A stretch of DNA of 15,241 nt from Rhodoferax sp. (GTDB lineage Bacteria > Pseudomonadota > Gammaproteobacteria > Burkholderiales > Burkholderiaceae). The translations under genes were made by a program, and so were the position numbers. Position 1 is the stretch's first letter. Every line of letters starts with the position of its first letter. Location: the NCBI GenBank assembly GCA_028292075.1, contig JAQGNA010000062.1, forward strand, positions 1 to 15,241. Reading direction: 5' to 3'. The notes beneath the pieces were generated by a model, which ran no database searches, was not told the origin of the DNA, and worked only from the letters and a program-made list of their open reading frames with translations. Shown here piece after piece: positions 1-8,248 of this stretch.

Positions 1-804
1 AAGCGCGGCCGGTTCGCCACTGGTGCGAAGCTGTAACCGGCCCGGCACGCCGCCACCAGCCAACGCATCCGCGGCCTGCAACACCTGCCGCGTGCGGCGC
101 GCCACCGGCTCGCCAGTGGACAGGATGCGCACCTCAGGGCCCGCCAGCCGGGCCAGATGCGCCTCTGCGAACACATAGTGCGTGCAACCCAGCACCAGCG
201 TGTCGATCTGCCCGGGCGCACTGCCGAACCCCCCCAATCCCTCTGTGGCATTCATTGCGGCCAGGTGGCTGGCGCAGAGCGCAATCACGGGCGCTTCGTC
301 GTTGGCGTCGATGCTGTGCTGGACAGCGTCGGCCAATCCGTCGCAAGCCTGCACGACGAACTCCACCTGGTCCGCGAGGCTGCGGCGCAGTGCCGCGAAT
401 CTGGGACTCTCGACCGTGCCACGTGTGGCCATGACGCCGACCCGGCGCGTGCGGCTCCACGCCGCGGCCGGCTTCAATGCGGGCTCCACGCCGATGATGG
501 GCAGGTTCGGGTGCAAGGCCCTGAGCCCGCCCACGGCCGCCATGGTGGCCGTGTTGCAGGCGATCACCAGGGCCTTGATGCCGTCGCGTGCACAAAGCTG
601 TTGGGTGATGTGCTCGGCACGGGCGATCACATGGGCGTCGCCGCGCTCGCCATAGGGCGCATGCAGGCTGTCGTCGAGGTAGATGAAGTCTTCCTGCGGC
701 AACTCGGCCCGGAGCGCCCGCAGCACGCTCAGGCCGCCAATGCCACTGTCGAACACGCCGATGGGCCCTGCCGGAACATGCGGCCTACCTGGCAGAGAGC
801 TCAA
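1..804 (-). CDS. murI: Glutamate racemase MurI (3' end cut by the window)
   Basis: Converts L-glutamate to D-glutamate for peptidoglycan precursors in the cytoplasm. The frame is open from 804 to the window edge (268 codons). Family motifs, numbered from the proposed start: PIGVFDSGIGGL at 14-25 with the catalytic-region Asp19/Ser20, PYGER at 50-54, ACNTATM at 82-88 with the first catalytic Cys83, and LGCTHY at 205-210 with the second catalytic Cys207 and His209. Family length is about 265-285 residues, so only a few C-terminal residues are missing. No ATG or GTG lies in frame before the conserved N-terminus. The best start is TTG at 804-802, which overlaps the TGA stop of the upstream fumarase (TTGA). 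No clear Shine-Dalgarno precedes it, so translation is probably coupled to the fumarase gene. Identity is near certain; the start is inferred. Confidence 0.93.
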   Translation of the reverse strand, partial: MSSLPGRPHVPAGPIGVFDSGIGGLSVLRALRAELPQEDFIYLDDSLHAPYGERGDAHVIARAEHITQQLCARDGIKALVIACNTATMAAVGGLRALHPNLPIIGVEPALKPAAAWSRTRRVGVMATRGTVESPRFAALRRSLADQVEFVVQACDGLADAVQHSIDANDEAPVIALCASHLAAMNATEGLGGFGSAPGQIDTLVLGCTHYVFAEAHLARLAGPEVRILSTGEPVARRTRQVLQAADALAGGGVPGRLQLRTSGEPAAL

Positions 805-2354
805 GCGGCAGCGACTTCGATGCCTTTGAACTCGCCGGTGGCGATCTTCTTCTGCCATTCCGCCGGGCCGGTGATGTGGGCGCTGGTGCCGCCCGAATCC
901 ACCGCCACCGTCACAGGCATGTCGACCACATCGAACTCGTAGATGGCTTCCATGCCGAGATCGGCGAAGCCCACCACCTTGGCCGTCTTGATGGCCTTGC
1001 TGACCAGATAAGCCGCGCCGCCGACGGCCATGAGGTAGGCGCTCTGGTGCTTTTTGATGGCTTCGATGGCGACCGGGCCGCGTTCAGACTTGCCGATCAT
1101 CGAGATCAGGCCGGTCTCGGCCAGCATCATCTCGGTGAAGCCGTCCATGCGGGTGGCGGTGGTCGGGCCGGCCGGTCCCACGGCTTCGTCGCGCACCGGG
1201 TCGACCGGGCCGACGTAGTAGATGACGCGGTTGGTGAAGTCGACCGGCAGCTTCTCGCCCTTGGCCAGCATGTCCTTGATGCGCTTGTGTGCGGCGTCGC
1301 GGCCGGTCAGCATCTTGCCGTTCAGCAGCAGCGTGTCGCCTGGCTTCCAGCTTGCGACTTCGGCCTTGGTCAGGGTGTTCAGGTCGACCTTGCGGCTCTT
1401 GTTGTAGTCGGGCGTCCAGTTGACGTTGGGCCAGAGGTCGAGGCTCGGCGCTTCCAGGTAGACCGGGCCGCTGCCGTCCATCACGAAGTGCGCATGGCGG
1501 GTGGCCGCGCAGTTCGGAATCATGGCCACCGGCTTGCTGGCCGCATGGGTGGGGTACATCTTGATCTTCACGTCGAGCACGGTGGTCAGGCCGCCCAGGC
1601 CCTGCGCGCCGATGCCCAGGGCGTTGACCTTCTCGTACAGCTCGAGGCGCATTTCCTCCACGCGGTCGAGCTTGTCTCCACGTGATGACTTGGCCTGCAG
1701 CTCGTACATGTCGAGGGAGTCCATCAGGCTTTCCTTGGCCAGCAGCACGGCCTTTTCGGCGGTGCCGCCGATGCCGATGCCCAGCATGCCGGGCGGACAC
1801 CAGCCGGCACCCATGGTCGGCACGGTCTTTAGCACCCAGTCGACCACGTTGTCGCCGGGATTCAGCATGACCAGCTTGCTCTTGTTCTCGCTGCCGCCAC
1901 CCTTGGCCGCCACGGTGATGTCGAGTTTGTCGCCCGGCACGATCTGCGTGAAGATGACCGCCGGCGTGTTGTCCTTGGTGTTCTTGCGATCGAACTGCGG
2001 GTCGGCCACGACCGAGGCGCGCAGGGTGTTGTCGGGGTGGTTGTAGCCGCGCCGCACGCCTTCGTTGATGGCGTCTTCGAGGCCGCCGGTGAAGTTGTCG
2101 AAACGCACGTCCATGCCGACCTTCAGGAACACGTTGACGATGCCGGTGTCCTGGCAGATGGGACGCTGGCCGGTCGCGCTCATCTTGCTGTTGGTCAGGA
2201 TCTGGGCGATGGCGTCCTTGGCCGCCGGGCTCTGCTCCCGTGCATAGGCGCGGGCGAGGTGGGTGATGTAGTCGGCCGGGTGGTAGTAGCTGATGTACTG
2301 CAAGGCGGCGGCGACGGATTCGATCAGGTCTTCCTGCTGGATGTGCGTGGTCAT
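801..2354 (-). CDS. fumA: Fumarate hydratase class I (Fe-S dependent, FumA/B type)
   Basis: Interconverts fumarate and L-malate in the TCA cycle using an oxygen-sensitive 4Fe-4S cluster. It is 517 residues, the full length of two-domain class I fumarases: an N-terminal domain to about residue 300, then a C-terminal domain (about 330-517). The three expected cluster cysteines are present: Cys67 (RPICQDTG), Cys186 (GAGWCPPGM) and Cys282 (IPNCAATRH). Other family stretches are GGGSENKS (152-159) and VDSGGTSAH near the C-terminus. I chose ATG at 2354 (MTTHIQQED) over an in-frame ATG at 2426, because the extra 24 residues are not family-like and run through the likely promoter. A GATAAT on the minus strand (2396-2391) could be its -10, but no good -35 is evident. 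The stop overlaps murI. It is non-homologous to the fumC product in this window. Confidence 0.96.
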   Translation of the reverse strand: MTTHIQQEDLIESVAAALQYISYYHPADYITHLARAYAREQSPAAKDAIAQILTNSKMSATGQRPICQDTGIVNVFLKVGMDVRFDNFTGGLEDAINEGVRRGYNHPDNTLRASVVADPQFDRKNTKDNTPAVIFTQIVPGDKLDITVAAKGGGSENKSKLVMLNPGDNVVDWVLKTVPTMGAGWCPPGMLGIGIGGTAEKAVLLAKESLMDSLDMYELQAKSSRGDKLDRVEEMRLELYEKVNALGIGAQGLGGLTTVLDVKIKMYPTHAASKPVAMIPNCAATRHAHFVMDGSGPVYLEAPSLDLWPNVNWTPDYNKSRKVDLNTLTKAEVASWKPGDTLLLNGKMLTGRDAAHKRIKDMLAKGEKLPVDFTNRVIYYVGPVDPVRDEAVGPAGPTTATRMDGFTEMMLAETGLISMIGKSERGPVAIEAIKKHQSAYLMAVGGAAYLVSKAIKTAKVVGFADLGMEAIYEFDVVDMPVTVAVDSGGTSAHITGPAEWQKKIATGEFKGIEVAAA

Positions 2355-2442
2355 GGTTTCACTGTGGAGATGGATTTTTCGAGCCCGGCGATTATCGCCG
2401 GTGGCGATTTGCAACAGCGAGGCCACGAACGACTAAAAGTGT

Positions 2443-2471
2443 GTGCAATCGAGCATACGAGGTCGCATAAT
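2443..2471 (+). promoter_or_regulatory. Possible sigma-70 promoter of the chemoreceptor gene
   Basis: CATAAT at 2466-2471 matches the -10 consensus at five of six bases. GTGCAA at 2443-2448, 17 bases upstream, matches the -35 at only three. Transcription from here would give a leader of about 37 bases, ending with the AAGGGAG ribosome-binding site at 2498-2504 before the ATG at 2515. This is the most AT-rich part of the gap between the divergent fumarase and chemoreceptor genes. It is a weak motif match. Confidence 0.3.
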
Positions 2472-2514
2472 ACGGCCTGACGCAATTTGTAACACCTAAG
2501 GGAGACGGGTCAGA

Positions 2515-4050
2515 ATGTCTTTTGCAAACTTGAAGGTGAGCACGCGACTGAGCGCGGGCTTCGGTGTCCTTTTCGTGCTGATCGCGCTGCTGATTGCCAT
2601 GACGCTGTCGCGTCTTGCGACGCTGGACGACGCACAGCGGCAAATCTTGCAGGACCGCTGGGTTCGCGCCGACGCTGCGAGCACGGTGGCCAACGCTGCG
2701 CAGAGCCTGGCCGCGCAGGCGCTGGGCAGCCTGGCCAGCGCCGAGACGGAGGCGCCTGCCGGCATGCCGGCCGCGCGCAAGGCGGCTGACGAAGCACTGG
2801 CGCTGCTGGAGCGCGCCGATCTCGGTGCGTCCGAGAAGGCGTTGGCGGGCCAGCTTCGCCAGGCCCATGCCGCGTTCGATGCGTCGCTGGGCAAGGTGCT
2901 GCAGGCATTGCCGCAGGCCGACGCCCGCGAAGCCAATGCGAAGAGCCTGCGCGCCGAGACCCTGCCGGCGCTTGCCACGCTGCAGGGCCACGCCGCTGCC
3001 ATGGCCGGGCTGGAGCGGCGCCTGGCCCAGGACCGCATGGCCGAAGAAGAGGTGCGCATTGCCAACCTGCGGCTCACCATGCTGGGATTGGGCGCAGTCG
3101 CCCTGCTGGCCTGCATCGGGTTTGTCTATGGCCTGGTGCGCAGCATCGTGCGCCCGCTCGACGAAGCCATCTACATCGCCGAAACCGTGGCCGCGGGCGA
3201 CCTGAGCCAGGACTTCGCGACCGAACGCGGCGGCGAGTTTGGCCGGCTGCTGGCCGCGCTCGGCACGATGGAGGACACGCTCACCGACGTGGTCGGCCGC
3301 ATCAAGACATCGACCGACACCATCACCGTGGCGTCGAAGGACATCGCTGCGGGCAATTCCAACCTTTCGCAGCGCACCGAGGAACAGGCTCATTCGCTGG
3401 AACAGACGGCGTCGAGCATGGAGCAACTCACCGCCACGGTGAAGCAGACGGCCGACCGGGCCCGTTCCGCCAGCGGCCTGGCGGTGAACGCGTCCGGCGT
3501 GGCGGAACGCGGCGGCGTGGTGGTCGGCGAAGTGGTGGCCACCATGACGGCCATCAGCGCCAGTTCGCGGCGCATCGTCGACATCATCGAAGTCATTGAG
3601 GGCATCGCCTTCCAGACCAACATCCTGGCGCTGAACGCGGCGGTGGAAGCGGCCCGGGCCGGCGAGCAGGGCCGCGGCTTCGCGGTGGTCGCCTCCGAGG
3701 TGCGCAGCCTGGCGCAGCGCAGCGCCGACGCGGCCAAGGAGATCAAGAGCCTGATCGGCGATTCGGTGCAGCAGGTGGAGAACGGCTCGGCGCTGGTGGG
3801 CCAGGCCGGCCGCACCATGCAGGAAATCGTGCAGTCGGTCCAGAGCGTCACCGCGATGCTGGGCGAGATTTCCGACGCGACGGCGCAGCAGAGCCAGGGC
3901 ATCGAGCACGTCAACCAGGCCGTGGTGCAGATGGAGTCGGCCACCCAGCAGAACGCGGCGCTGGTGGAGCAGGCGGCCTCCGCGGCCACGGCCCTGTCGT
4001 TGCAGACCCACGAACTGCAAACCGTGGTGGACGAGTTCAAGCTCGACTAG
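2515..4050 (+). CDS. Methyl-accepting chemotaxis protein
   Basis: Inner-membrane chemoreceptor that controls CheA autophosphorylation through CheW. In its 511 residues I see a short cytoplasmic start, TM1 at about 11-31, a periplasmic helical sensor at about 32-185 (Ala/Leu/Gln-rich, four-helix-bundle type), TM2 at about 187-208, HAMP at about 209-262, and a long signalling coiled coil. The hairpin tip is unmistakable ([20 protein letters not shown], 361-380, then [20 protein letters not shown]). Likely methylation segments are at 288-305 ([18 protein letters not shown]) and 473-490 ([18 protein letters not shown]). The C-terminus (VVDEFKLD) has no NWETF-like pentapeptide for CheR/CheB tethering. 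It is a lone gene, with no che genes beside it. The ligand cannot be predicted. It converges on the amino acid transporter operon with a 61-base gap and no obvious terminator. Confidence 0.96.
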   Translation: MSFANLKVSTRLSAGFGVLFVLIALLIAMTLSRLATLDDAQRQILQDRWVRADAASTVANAAQSLAAQALGSLASAETEAPAGMPAARKAADEALALLERADLGASEKALAGQLRQAHAAFDASLGKVLQALPQADAREANAKSLRAETLPALATLQGHAAAMAGLERRLAQDRMAEEEVRIANLRLTMLGLGAVALLACIGFVYGLVRSIVRPLDEAIYIAETVAAGDLSQDFATERGGEFGRLLAALGTMEDTLTDVVGRIKTSTDTITVASKDIAAGNSNLSQRTEEQAHSLEQTASSMEQLTATVKQTADRARSASGLAVNASGVAERGGVVVGEVVATMTAISASSRRIVDIIEVIEGIAFQTNILALNAAVEAARAGEQGRGFAVVASEVRSLAQRSADAAKEIKSLIGDSVQQVENGSALVGQAGRTMQEIVQSVQSVTAMLGEISDATAQQSQGIEHVNQAVVQMESATQQNAALVEQAASAATALSLQTHELQTVVDEFKLD

Positions 4051-4111
4051 GTTGTTGCAACGCGTGCACTGCTCGCATGGTGGGCAGGGCGCGCAGGAGT
4101 GCCGCCCGCGC

Positions 4112-4843
4112 TCAGAGCACCTTGCTCAGAAAGCGACGCGTGCGCTCCTCCTGCGGCCGGTCGAACAACTCGGCCGGCGTGCCTTGCTCCACCACCAGAC
4201 CTTCGTCGAGGAACAGCACGCGGTCGGCCACCTGTCGGGCGAAACCCATCTCGTGGGTGACCACCACCATGGTCATGCCTTCTTCGGCCAGCGCCTGCAT
4301 CACCGCCAGAACCTCGCCGACCATTTCCGGATCGAGCGCCGAAGTCGGCTCGTCGAACAGCATGATGCGCGGTTGCATCGCCAGCGCGCGCGCAATGGCC
4401 ACGCGCTGCTGCTGACCACCGGAGAGCTGGTTCGGGTAGGCGTCGATCTTGTCGATCAGGCCCACCTTGCGCAGCAGTTCGGCGGCCCGTGCGCGTGCCT
4501 CGGCCTCGGGCAACTTGCGCACCTTGCTCGGCGCGAGCGTGATGTTCTCCAGCACGGTCTTGTGCGGGAACAGGTTGAAGCGCTGGAACACCATGCCGAT
4601 CTCGGCGCGCAGGGCGTCGATGTCGGTCTTGGGGTCATGCACCGAGACGCCGTTCACCAGTACCGTGCCGCCCGACGCGTCTTCCAGTGCGTTCAGACAG
4701 CGCAGAAAAGTGCTCTTGCCTGAACCTGAAGGTCCGATCACGCACACCACCTCGGACGCGTGGATGGCGCAGTCGATGCCGCGCAACACACGCGCGGCGC
4801 CAAACTGCTTGGTCAGTTGGTCAACGCGAATCACCACGTCCAT
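4112..4843 (-). CDS. Polar amino acid ABC transporter ATP-binding protein (GlnQ-like)
   Basis: Cytoplasmic ATPase that powers amino acid import with the adjacent permease and binding protein. The 243 residues carry a complete nucleotide-binding domain: Walker [10 protein letters not shown] (38-46), Q-loop Gln87, signature LSGGQQQR (140-147), Walker B IMLFDEP (160-166), D-loop SALD (168-171) and switch His197. Length and motif spacing match GlnQ/HisP/ArtP-class proteins. The ATG at 4843 is chosen because GGAGG lies 6 bases upstream. An in-frame ATG at 4876 lies inside the permease gene and lacks such a site. The gene starts 23 bases before the permease stop, so the two are probably translationally coupled. 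It is the last gene of the operon. The substrate cannot be settled from the ATPase. Confidence 0.95.
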   Translation of the reverse strand: MDVVIRVDQLTKQFGAARVLRGIDCAIHASEVVCVIGPSGSGKSTFLRCLNALEDASGGTVLVNGVSVHDPKTDIDALRAEIGMVFQRFNLFPHKTVLENITLAPSKVRKLPEAEARARAAELLRKVGLIDKIDAYPNQLSGGQQQRVAIARALAMQPRIMLFDEPTSALDPEMVGEVLAVMQALAEEGMTMVVVTHEMGFARQVADRVLFLDEGLVVEQGTPAELFDRPQEERTRRFLSKVL

Positions 4844-5588
4844 AGCGAGCCTCCAGTTTCTTGATGCCGTAGGCAAGGCCCAGCGTCAGCACCCAGTACA
4901 TCAGGGAGATGGTGAGGTACGGCTCCCAATAGCGCGAATAGGCGCCGGCCACGGTGCGTGCGGCATACGCCATTTCGGCCAGGCCGATGGCCGAAATGAG
5001 CGACGAATCCTTCAGCAGCGAGATCGCGTTGTTGCCCAGAGGGGGCAGCATGCGCCTGAACGCCTGCGGCAGCACGACGTGGAACATGGTGCGCCCGAAC
5101 GGCATGCCGAGCGAACGCGAAGCCTCCACCTGGCCCTTGTCGATCGACTGGATGCCGGCGCGGAAAATCTCCGAAATGTAGGCGCCCGCATTCAGCGTGA
5201 GGGCGACGATGCCGGAGACAAAGGCGCCGTAGTTCTGCTTGATGTTGCGGGCCGCATCGCCCGAGATCAGCAGCCCGTCCGCGGGGTTGATGAACAGTGG
5301 CAACACCGCGAAGTGGATCAGCAGGATCTGCACGAACAGCGGTGTGCCGCGGAAGAAGCTGACATACACGGTGGCCGGCCAGCGCAGCAGGTACTTGCAA
5401 AGCTGGCGCGCCGGCGCATGCCGCGCTTCGGCCACCCTCGCCATGCCGATCGCCAGGCCCAGGCAGGTGCCCTGGACGATGCAGATCAGCGTGACGGTGA
5501 TGGTCATCTGCAGGCCGCGCCAGAACAGCTCGGCGTATTCCGCAATGATGTCGGCCCGGAACCAGCCGAACCAGAGAATCGGTTCCAT
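4821..5588 (-). CDS. Polar amino acid ABC transporter permease
   Basis: Membrane channel subunit of the His/Glu/Gln/Arg/opine permease family, 255 residues. Hydrophobic segments are visible near 28-50, 68-100, 120-140 and 195-245. The cytoplasmic EAA loop that docks onto the ATPase is at about 155-184 ([20 protein letters not shown] and following). [10 protein letters not shown] at 78-87 is typical of the family. Only one permease is encoded, so the transporter probably uses a homodimer, as GlnP does. An insertion of about 25 residues between two membrane segments (about 100-120) makes it longer than the 219-residue E. coli GlnP. The start ATG at 5588 has no strong Shine-Dalgarno. It lies 44 bases after the binding-protein stop and overlaps the ATPase start. 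Confidence 0.94.
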   Translation of the reverse strand: MEPILWFGWFRADIIAEYAELFWRGLQMTITVTLICIVQGTCLGLAIGMARVAEARHAPARQLCKYLLRWPATVYVSFFRGTPLFVQILLIHFAVLPLFINPADGLLISGDAARNIKQNYGAFVSGIVALTLNAGAYISEIFRAGIQSIDKGQVEASRSLGMPFGRTMFHVVLPQAFRRMLPPLGNNAISLLKDSSLISAIGLAEMAYAARTVAGAYSRYWEPYLTISLMYWVLTLGLAYGIKKLEARYGRGDSR

Positions 5589-5632
5589 GGACTTGAATCA
5601 ACGCAGCAGTGGCGAAGTCAACGAACGCCGAC

Positions 5633-6427
5633 TCATTGCGCGGGCAGGGTGGGCGCGTCGCCCTGGAACCACTTCTTGTAGATCGTGGCATAGCTGCCGT
5701 CGGCCTTGATGCCGGCGAGGCCCGCGTTGAGCTTGTCTAGCAGTGCCTTGTTGCCCTGCTTCACCACGATGCCGAAGTATTCCTTGGGGAAGGCCGGGTC
5801 GTTCACCGTCTTCAGCTGCTTGTGCTCCTGCACGCGGAAGGCGATCACGCCGTTGTCGCCAATGGCGGCGTCCAGGCCGCTGTTGGCGAGTTCGGCGATG
5901 ACGACGGGCGTGCTCTCGAAGCGGCGGATGTCGGGGTTGGTCTTGCCGAATTCGCGCGAGGCCGTGTCGTCGCCGCTGCTGCCGGTGACGACGCCGATCT
6001 TCTTGCCGGCCAGGTCCTTCAGCGACTTGGCGGTGCTGGTCTGCGGCACGGCGATCAGCTGGCGCGCCTCGAAGTAGGGCATGGTGAAGTCGTAGGACTG
6101 CTTGCGCTTGTCGTTGATGGTGACGCCGGAGATCACCAGGTCGACGTCGCCGTTGTTGAGCGCGGCGAAGATGCCGGTGAACGGGGTGTTGACGATCTTG
6201 AGCTGCAGGCCGGCCTTCTGCGCCACCGCCTTGATGATGTCGACGTCGTAGCCGACGATTTCCTTGGTCGGGCTTTCATAGGCAAAAGGCCGGTAGGTGG
6301 CGCTGGAGCCCACGACGAGCTCCTTGTTCTGGGCCTGCGCGCTGGTCGCCGCGGTGAGGGCGGTCAAGGACGTCAGCGAAAGGGCAACGAAGCCGACGGA
6401 AGCGGCGAGCCGGTGGATGATTTGCAT
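5633..6427 (-). CDS. Polar amino acid ABC transporter periplasmic binding protein
   Basis: Periplasmic family 3 solute-binding protein of 264 residues that delivers an amino acid to the downstream permease. A signal peptide spans about 1-32, with likely cleavage at AQA/QNKEL. The mature protein has the expected order: ELVVGSSATYRPFAY, GYDVDIIKAVAQ, NNGDVDLVISGVTI (91-104), KRKQSYDFTMPYF (107-119), GKKIGVVTGSSG and a C-terminal ATIYKKWF. By family analogy Arg108 would bind the alpha-carboxylate and Asp191 (AAIGD) the alpha-amino group. The closest match I recognise by eye is GlnH, but cystine, glutamate or lysine/arginine specificity is not excluded. The frame stays open far upstream, antisense to fumC, which is a high-GC artefact. 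ATG at 6427 is chosen because it begins the signal peptide. It is the first gene of the operon, behind a possible sigma-54 site. Confidence 0.95.
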   Translation of the reverse strand: MQIIHRLAASVGFVALSLTSLTALTAATSAQAQNKELVVGSSATYRPFAYESPTKEIVGYDVDIIKAVAQKAGLQLKIVNTPFTGIFAALNNGDVDLVISGVTINDKRKQSYDFTMPYFEARQLIAVPQTSTAKSLKDLAGKKIGVVTGSSGDDTASREFGKTNPDIRRFESTPVVIAELANSGLDAAIGDNGVIAFRVQEHKQLKTVNDPAFPKEYFGIVVKQGNKALLDKLNAGLAGIKADGSYATIYKKWFQGDAPTLPAQ

Positions 6428-6494
6428 GGGTTGAGGTCTCGGGTTCGGTGACAGGGTCGCGTGCGGGCCTGGGGCCGGCGCATGCAGGCGGACC

Positions 6495-6509
6495 GCTATT
6501 GTCGTGCCA
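6495..6509 (-). promoter_or_regulatory. Candidate sigma-54 (-24/-12) promoter for the amino acid ABC operon
   Basis: On the minus strand this reads TGGCACGACAATAGC. The sigma-54 consensus is TGGCACG-N4-TTGCW. The -24 half matches all seven bases, and the invariant GG and GC are exactly 10 bases apart. The -12 half reads TAGCG instead of TTGCW. Initiation about 12 bases downstream would leave a leader of roughly 57 bases before the ATG at 6427. Sigma-54/NtrC control is established for glutamine and other nitrogen-related transporters, which fits the operon. I saw no NtrC-like enhancer in this gap. Confidence 0.45.
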
Positions 6510-6604
6510 CCCGGCGCCCGATCGCCACGTTCCCGGACGGGACGCCTTGTCCACCTGCGCGCGACACAGGCTTTCCGCCGCGACGCCGCGCTGCCGTTGC
6601 GAAT

Positions 6605-6613
6605 TGCTATTAT
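6605..6613 (+). promoter_or_regulatory. Candidate extended -10 promoter of fumC
   Basis: TGCTATTAT fits the extended -10 pattern TGnTATAAT with one mismatch. No convincing -35 lies 16-18 bases upstream, which is common for extended -10 promoters. Transcription would begin near 6620, giving a leader of about 24 bases that includes the AGG-containing ribosome-binding region at 6633-6638 before the ATG at 6644. Confidence 0.38.
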
Positions 6614-6643
6614 TTGCAGCTTACTTTTGAGCAGGTAGCTTCC

Positions 6644-8029
6644 ATGACCACACGCACCGAACGCGACACCTTTGGCCCTATCGACGTGCCGGCCGCGCAA
6701 CTGTGGGGGGCGCAGACGCAGCGCTCGCTGCAGAACTTCGACATCTCCGGCGAGCAGCAGCCGCGCGAGATCATCAAGGCGCTTGCCCAGGTGAAGCGGG
6801 CTTCGGCCGTGGTCAATCAGGCGCTGGGTCTGCAGGACGCAAAGAAAACCCAGGCCATTGCCGATGCGGCCGATGAGGTCATCGCCGGAAGACACCCGAC
6901 CGAATTTCCACTGGTGGTGTGGCAGACCGGTTCGGGCACGCAGACCAACATGAACGTGAACGAAGTGCTGGCCAACCGCGCAAGCGAACTGCTCGGCGGC
7001 GAACGCGGCGAAGGCCGCCTGGTGCACCCCAACGACGACGTGAACCGCAGCCAATCGTCGAACGACGTGTTTCCAACGGCGATGCACGTCGCGGCCGTCG
7101 AGGCGCTGACGCACAAGCTGCTGCCGGCCATCGCCAAGCTGCGCGGCACGCTGGCGCAAAAGGCCAGGGACTTCGACGGCATCGTGAAGATCGGCCGCAC
7201 CCACCTGCAGGATGCGACGCCGCTCACGCTAGGACAGGAGTTCTCGGGCTACGTGGCCCAACTCGATCACGGCGAAAAACACGTGCGCGCGGCCTTGCCG
7301 CACCTGTGCGAACTGGCGCTCGGCGGCACGGCGGTGGGCACCGGTCTGAACGCGCCCAAGGGCTATGCCGAGCAAGCTGCGGCCGAGTTGGCGCGGCTGA
7401 CCGGCCTGCCGTTCATCACCGCCCCGAACAAGTTCGAGGCGCTGGCATCGGTCGATGCGCTGGTGCATGCGCATGGCGCGCTCAAGACACTGGCGGCCAG
7501 CATGATGAAGATCGCCAACGACGTGCGCTGGCTGGCGAGCGGTCCGCGCAGCGGCATCGGCGAACTCAGCATTCCCGAGAACGAGCCCGGCTCGTCGATC
7601 ATGCCCGGCAAGGTCAACCCGACCCAGAGCGAGGCCGTCACCATGCTGGCGGCGCAGGTGTTCGGCAACGACGTGGCGATCAACTTCGGCGGCGCCTCGG
7701 GCAACTTCGAGCTGAACGTGTTCCGCCCGATGGTGGCGCACAACTTCCTGCAGAGCGTTCGCCTGCTGGCCGACGGCATGGTCAGCTTCAACGATCACTG
7801 CGCGGTGGGCATCGAGCCCAACCGTGACCGCATTGCCGAACTGGTGGACCGCTCGCTGATGCTGGTCACCGCGCTCAATACCCACATCGGCTACGACAAG
7901 GCCGCCTTCATCGCGAAGAAGGCGCACAAGGAGGGCAGCAGCCTGCGCGAAGCGGCCGTGGCGTCCGGGCATGTCACGGGCGAGCAGTTCGACGAGTGGG
8001 TCGTGCCGGGCAACATGGTCGGACGCTGA
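6644..8029 (+). CDS. fumC: Fumarate hydratase class II (FumC)
   Basis: Oxygen-stable, metal-free tetrameric fumarase of the aspartase/fumarase superfamily that hydrates fumarate to L-malate. It is 461 residues, the normal length. Visible motifs: [13 protein letters not shown] (97-109), [11 protein letters not shown] (138-148), [16 protein letters not shown] (184-199) with general acid/base-region His187, and the superfamily signature [11 protein letters not shown] (316-326) with catalytic-loop Ser318. KVNPTQSE followed by the [12 protein letters not shown] region indicates fumarase rather than aspartase or argininosuccinate lyase. The frame extends upstream to an ATG at 6461, but those 61 residues are low complexity and outside the family, so ATG at 6644 ([11 protein letters not shown]) is used. 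It is divergent from the amino acid transporter and appears monocistronic. Iron-independent fumarases often take over under oxidative stress or iron limitation; no Fur or SoxR site was recognised here. Confidence 0.97.
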   Translation: MTTRTERDTFGPIDVPAAQLWGAQTQRSLQNFDISGEQQPREIIKALAQVKRASAVVNQALGLQDAKKTQAIADAADEVIAGRHPTEFPLVVWQTGSGTQTNMNVNEVLANRASELLGGERGEGRLVHPNDDVNRSQSSNDVFPTAMHVAAVEALTHKLLPAIAKLRGTLAQKARDFDGIVKIGRTHLQDATPLTLGQEFSGYVAQLDHGEKHVRAALPHLCELALGGTAVGTGLNAPKGYAEQAAAELARLTGLPFITAPNKFEALASVDALVHAHGALKTLAASMMKIANDVRWLASGPRSGIGELSIPENEPGSSIMPGKVNPTQSEAVTMLAAQVFGNDVAINFGGASGNFELNVFRPMVAHNFLQSVRLLADGMVSFNDHCAVGIEPNRDRIAELVDRSLMLVTALNTHIGYDKAAFIAKKAHKEGSSLREAAVASGHVTGEQFDEWVVPGNMVGR

Positions 8030-8248
8030 GGCGACCCGCTGCGGCCTCTTCGCATCACCTGGTGACTTTGCGCGTCCGGCGATCGCCTGGCACTCGCATC
8101 AACTCATCCGTAGGCTTACAATTTGTCGAACGGGTAAGCAGCTCGTTACGCCGTGTCATACAGGGCATCGCCAATCCATCGGGAGATGGAGCCGATTCCA
8201 TGATCGCCGCGACGGGGTGTCCTACTCTTCATTCCCAAAAGTACAGCC
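8030..8248 (+). promoter_or_regulatory. Intergenic leader of the DUF11 protein gene, with hairpin potential
   Basis: No gene is seen here. A -10-like TACAAT lies at 8117-8122 with only a weak -35, so a transcript could begin near 8129 with a leader of about 120 bases. Inside it, CGGGTAA (8131-8137) can pair with TTAC-G-CCG (8146-8153, one bulged G). TCCATC (8175-8180) pairs perfectly with GATGGA (8185-8190) across a GNRA-type GGGA loop. The second strand can instead pair, as ATGGA, with TCCAT at 8197-8201, so the two hairpins exclude each other. A short TCACC-T-GGTGA stem at 8055-8065, just after fumC, could be a weak terminator but lacks a T tract. No known riboswitch class was recognised. 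Confidence 0.35.

Noticed and set aside
2434..2460. Sigma-28 (FliA) promoter for the chemoreceptor gene
   Set aside because: TAAA is present, but the -10 half (GCATACGA) matches only about four of eight bases of GCCGATAA.
2392..4020. 542-residue open frame antisense to the chemoreceptor gene
   Set aside because: His/Arg/Gly-rich translation typical of the antisense of a high-GC gene. The plus-strand frame has complete chemoreceptor domains.
4449..5681. 410-residue plus-strand frame across the ABC transporter genes
   Set aside because: It overlaps two minus-strand genes with full family motifs, and its own translation has no recognisable domain.
6461..6643. 61-residue N-terminal extension of FumC
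   Set aside because: Not part of the family, runs through the probable promoter, and ATG at 6644 gives the standard length.
6428..7204. Upstream extension of the amino acid binding-protein frame, antisense to fumC
   Set aside because: A signal peptide begins at 6427. The extra 259 residues are low complexity and antisense to a real gene.
8155..8225. c-di-GMP-I riboswitch, suggested by ACAGGGCA followed by a GNRA-capped stem
   Set aside because: The expected GACGCAAAGCC-type core and the second stem are not seen, so the class cannot be claimed by eye.
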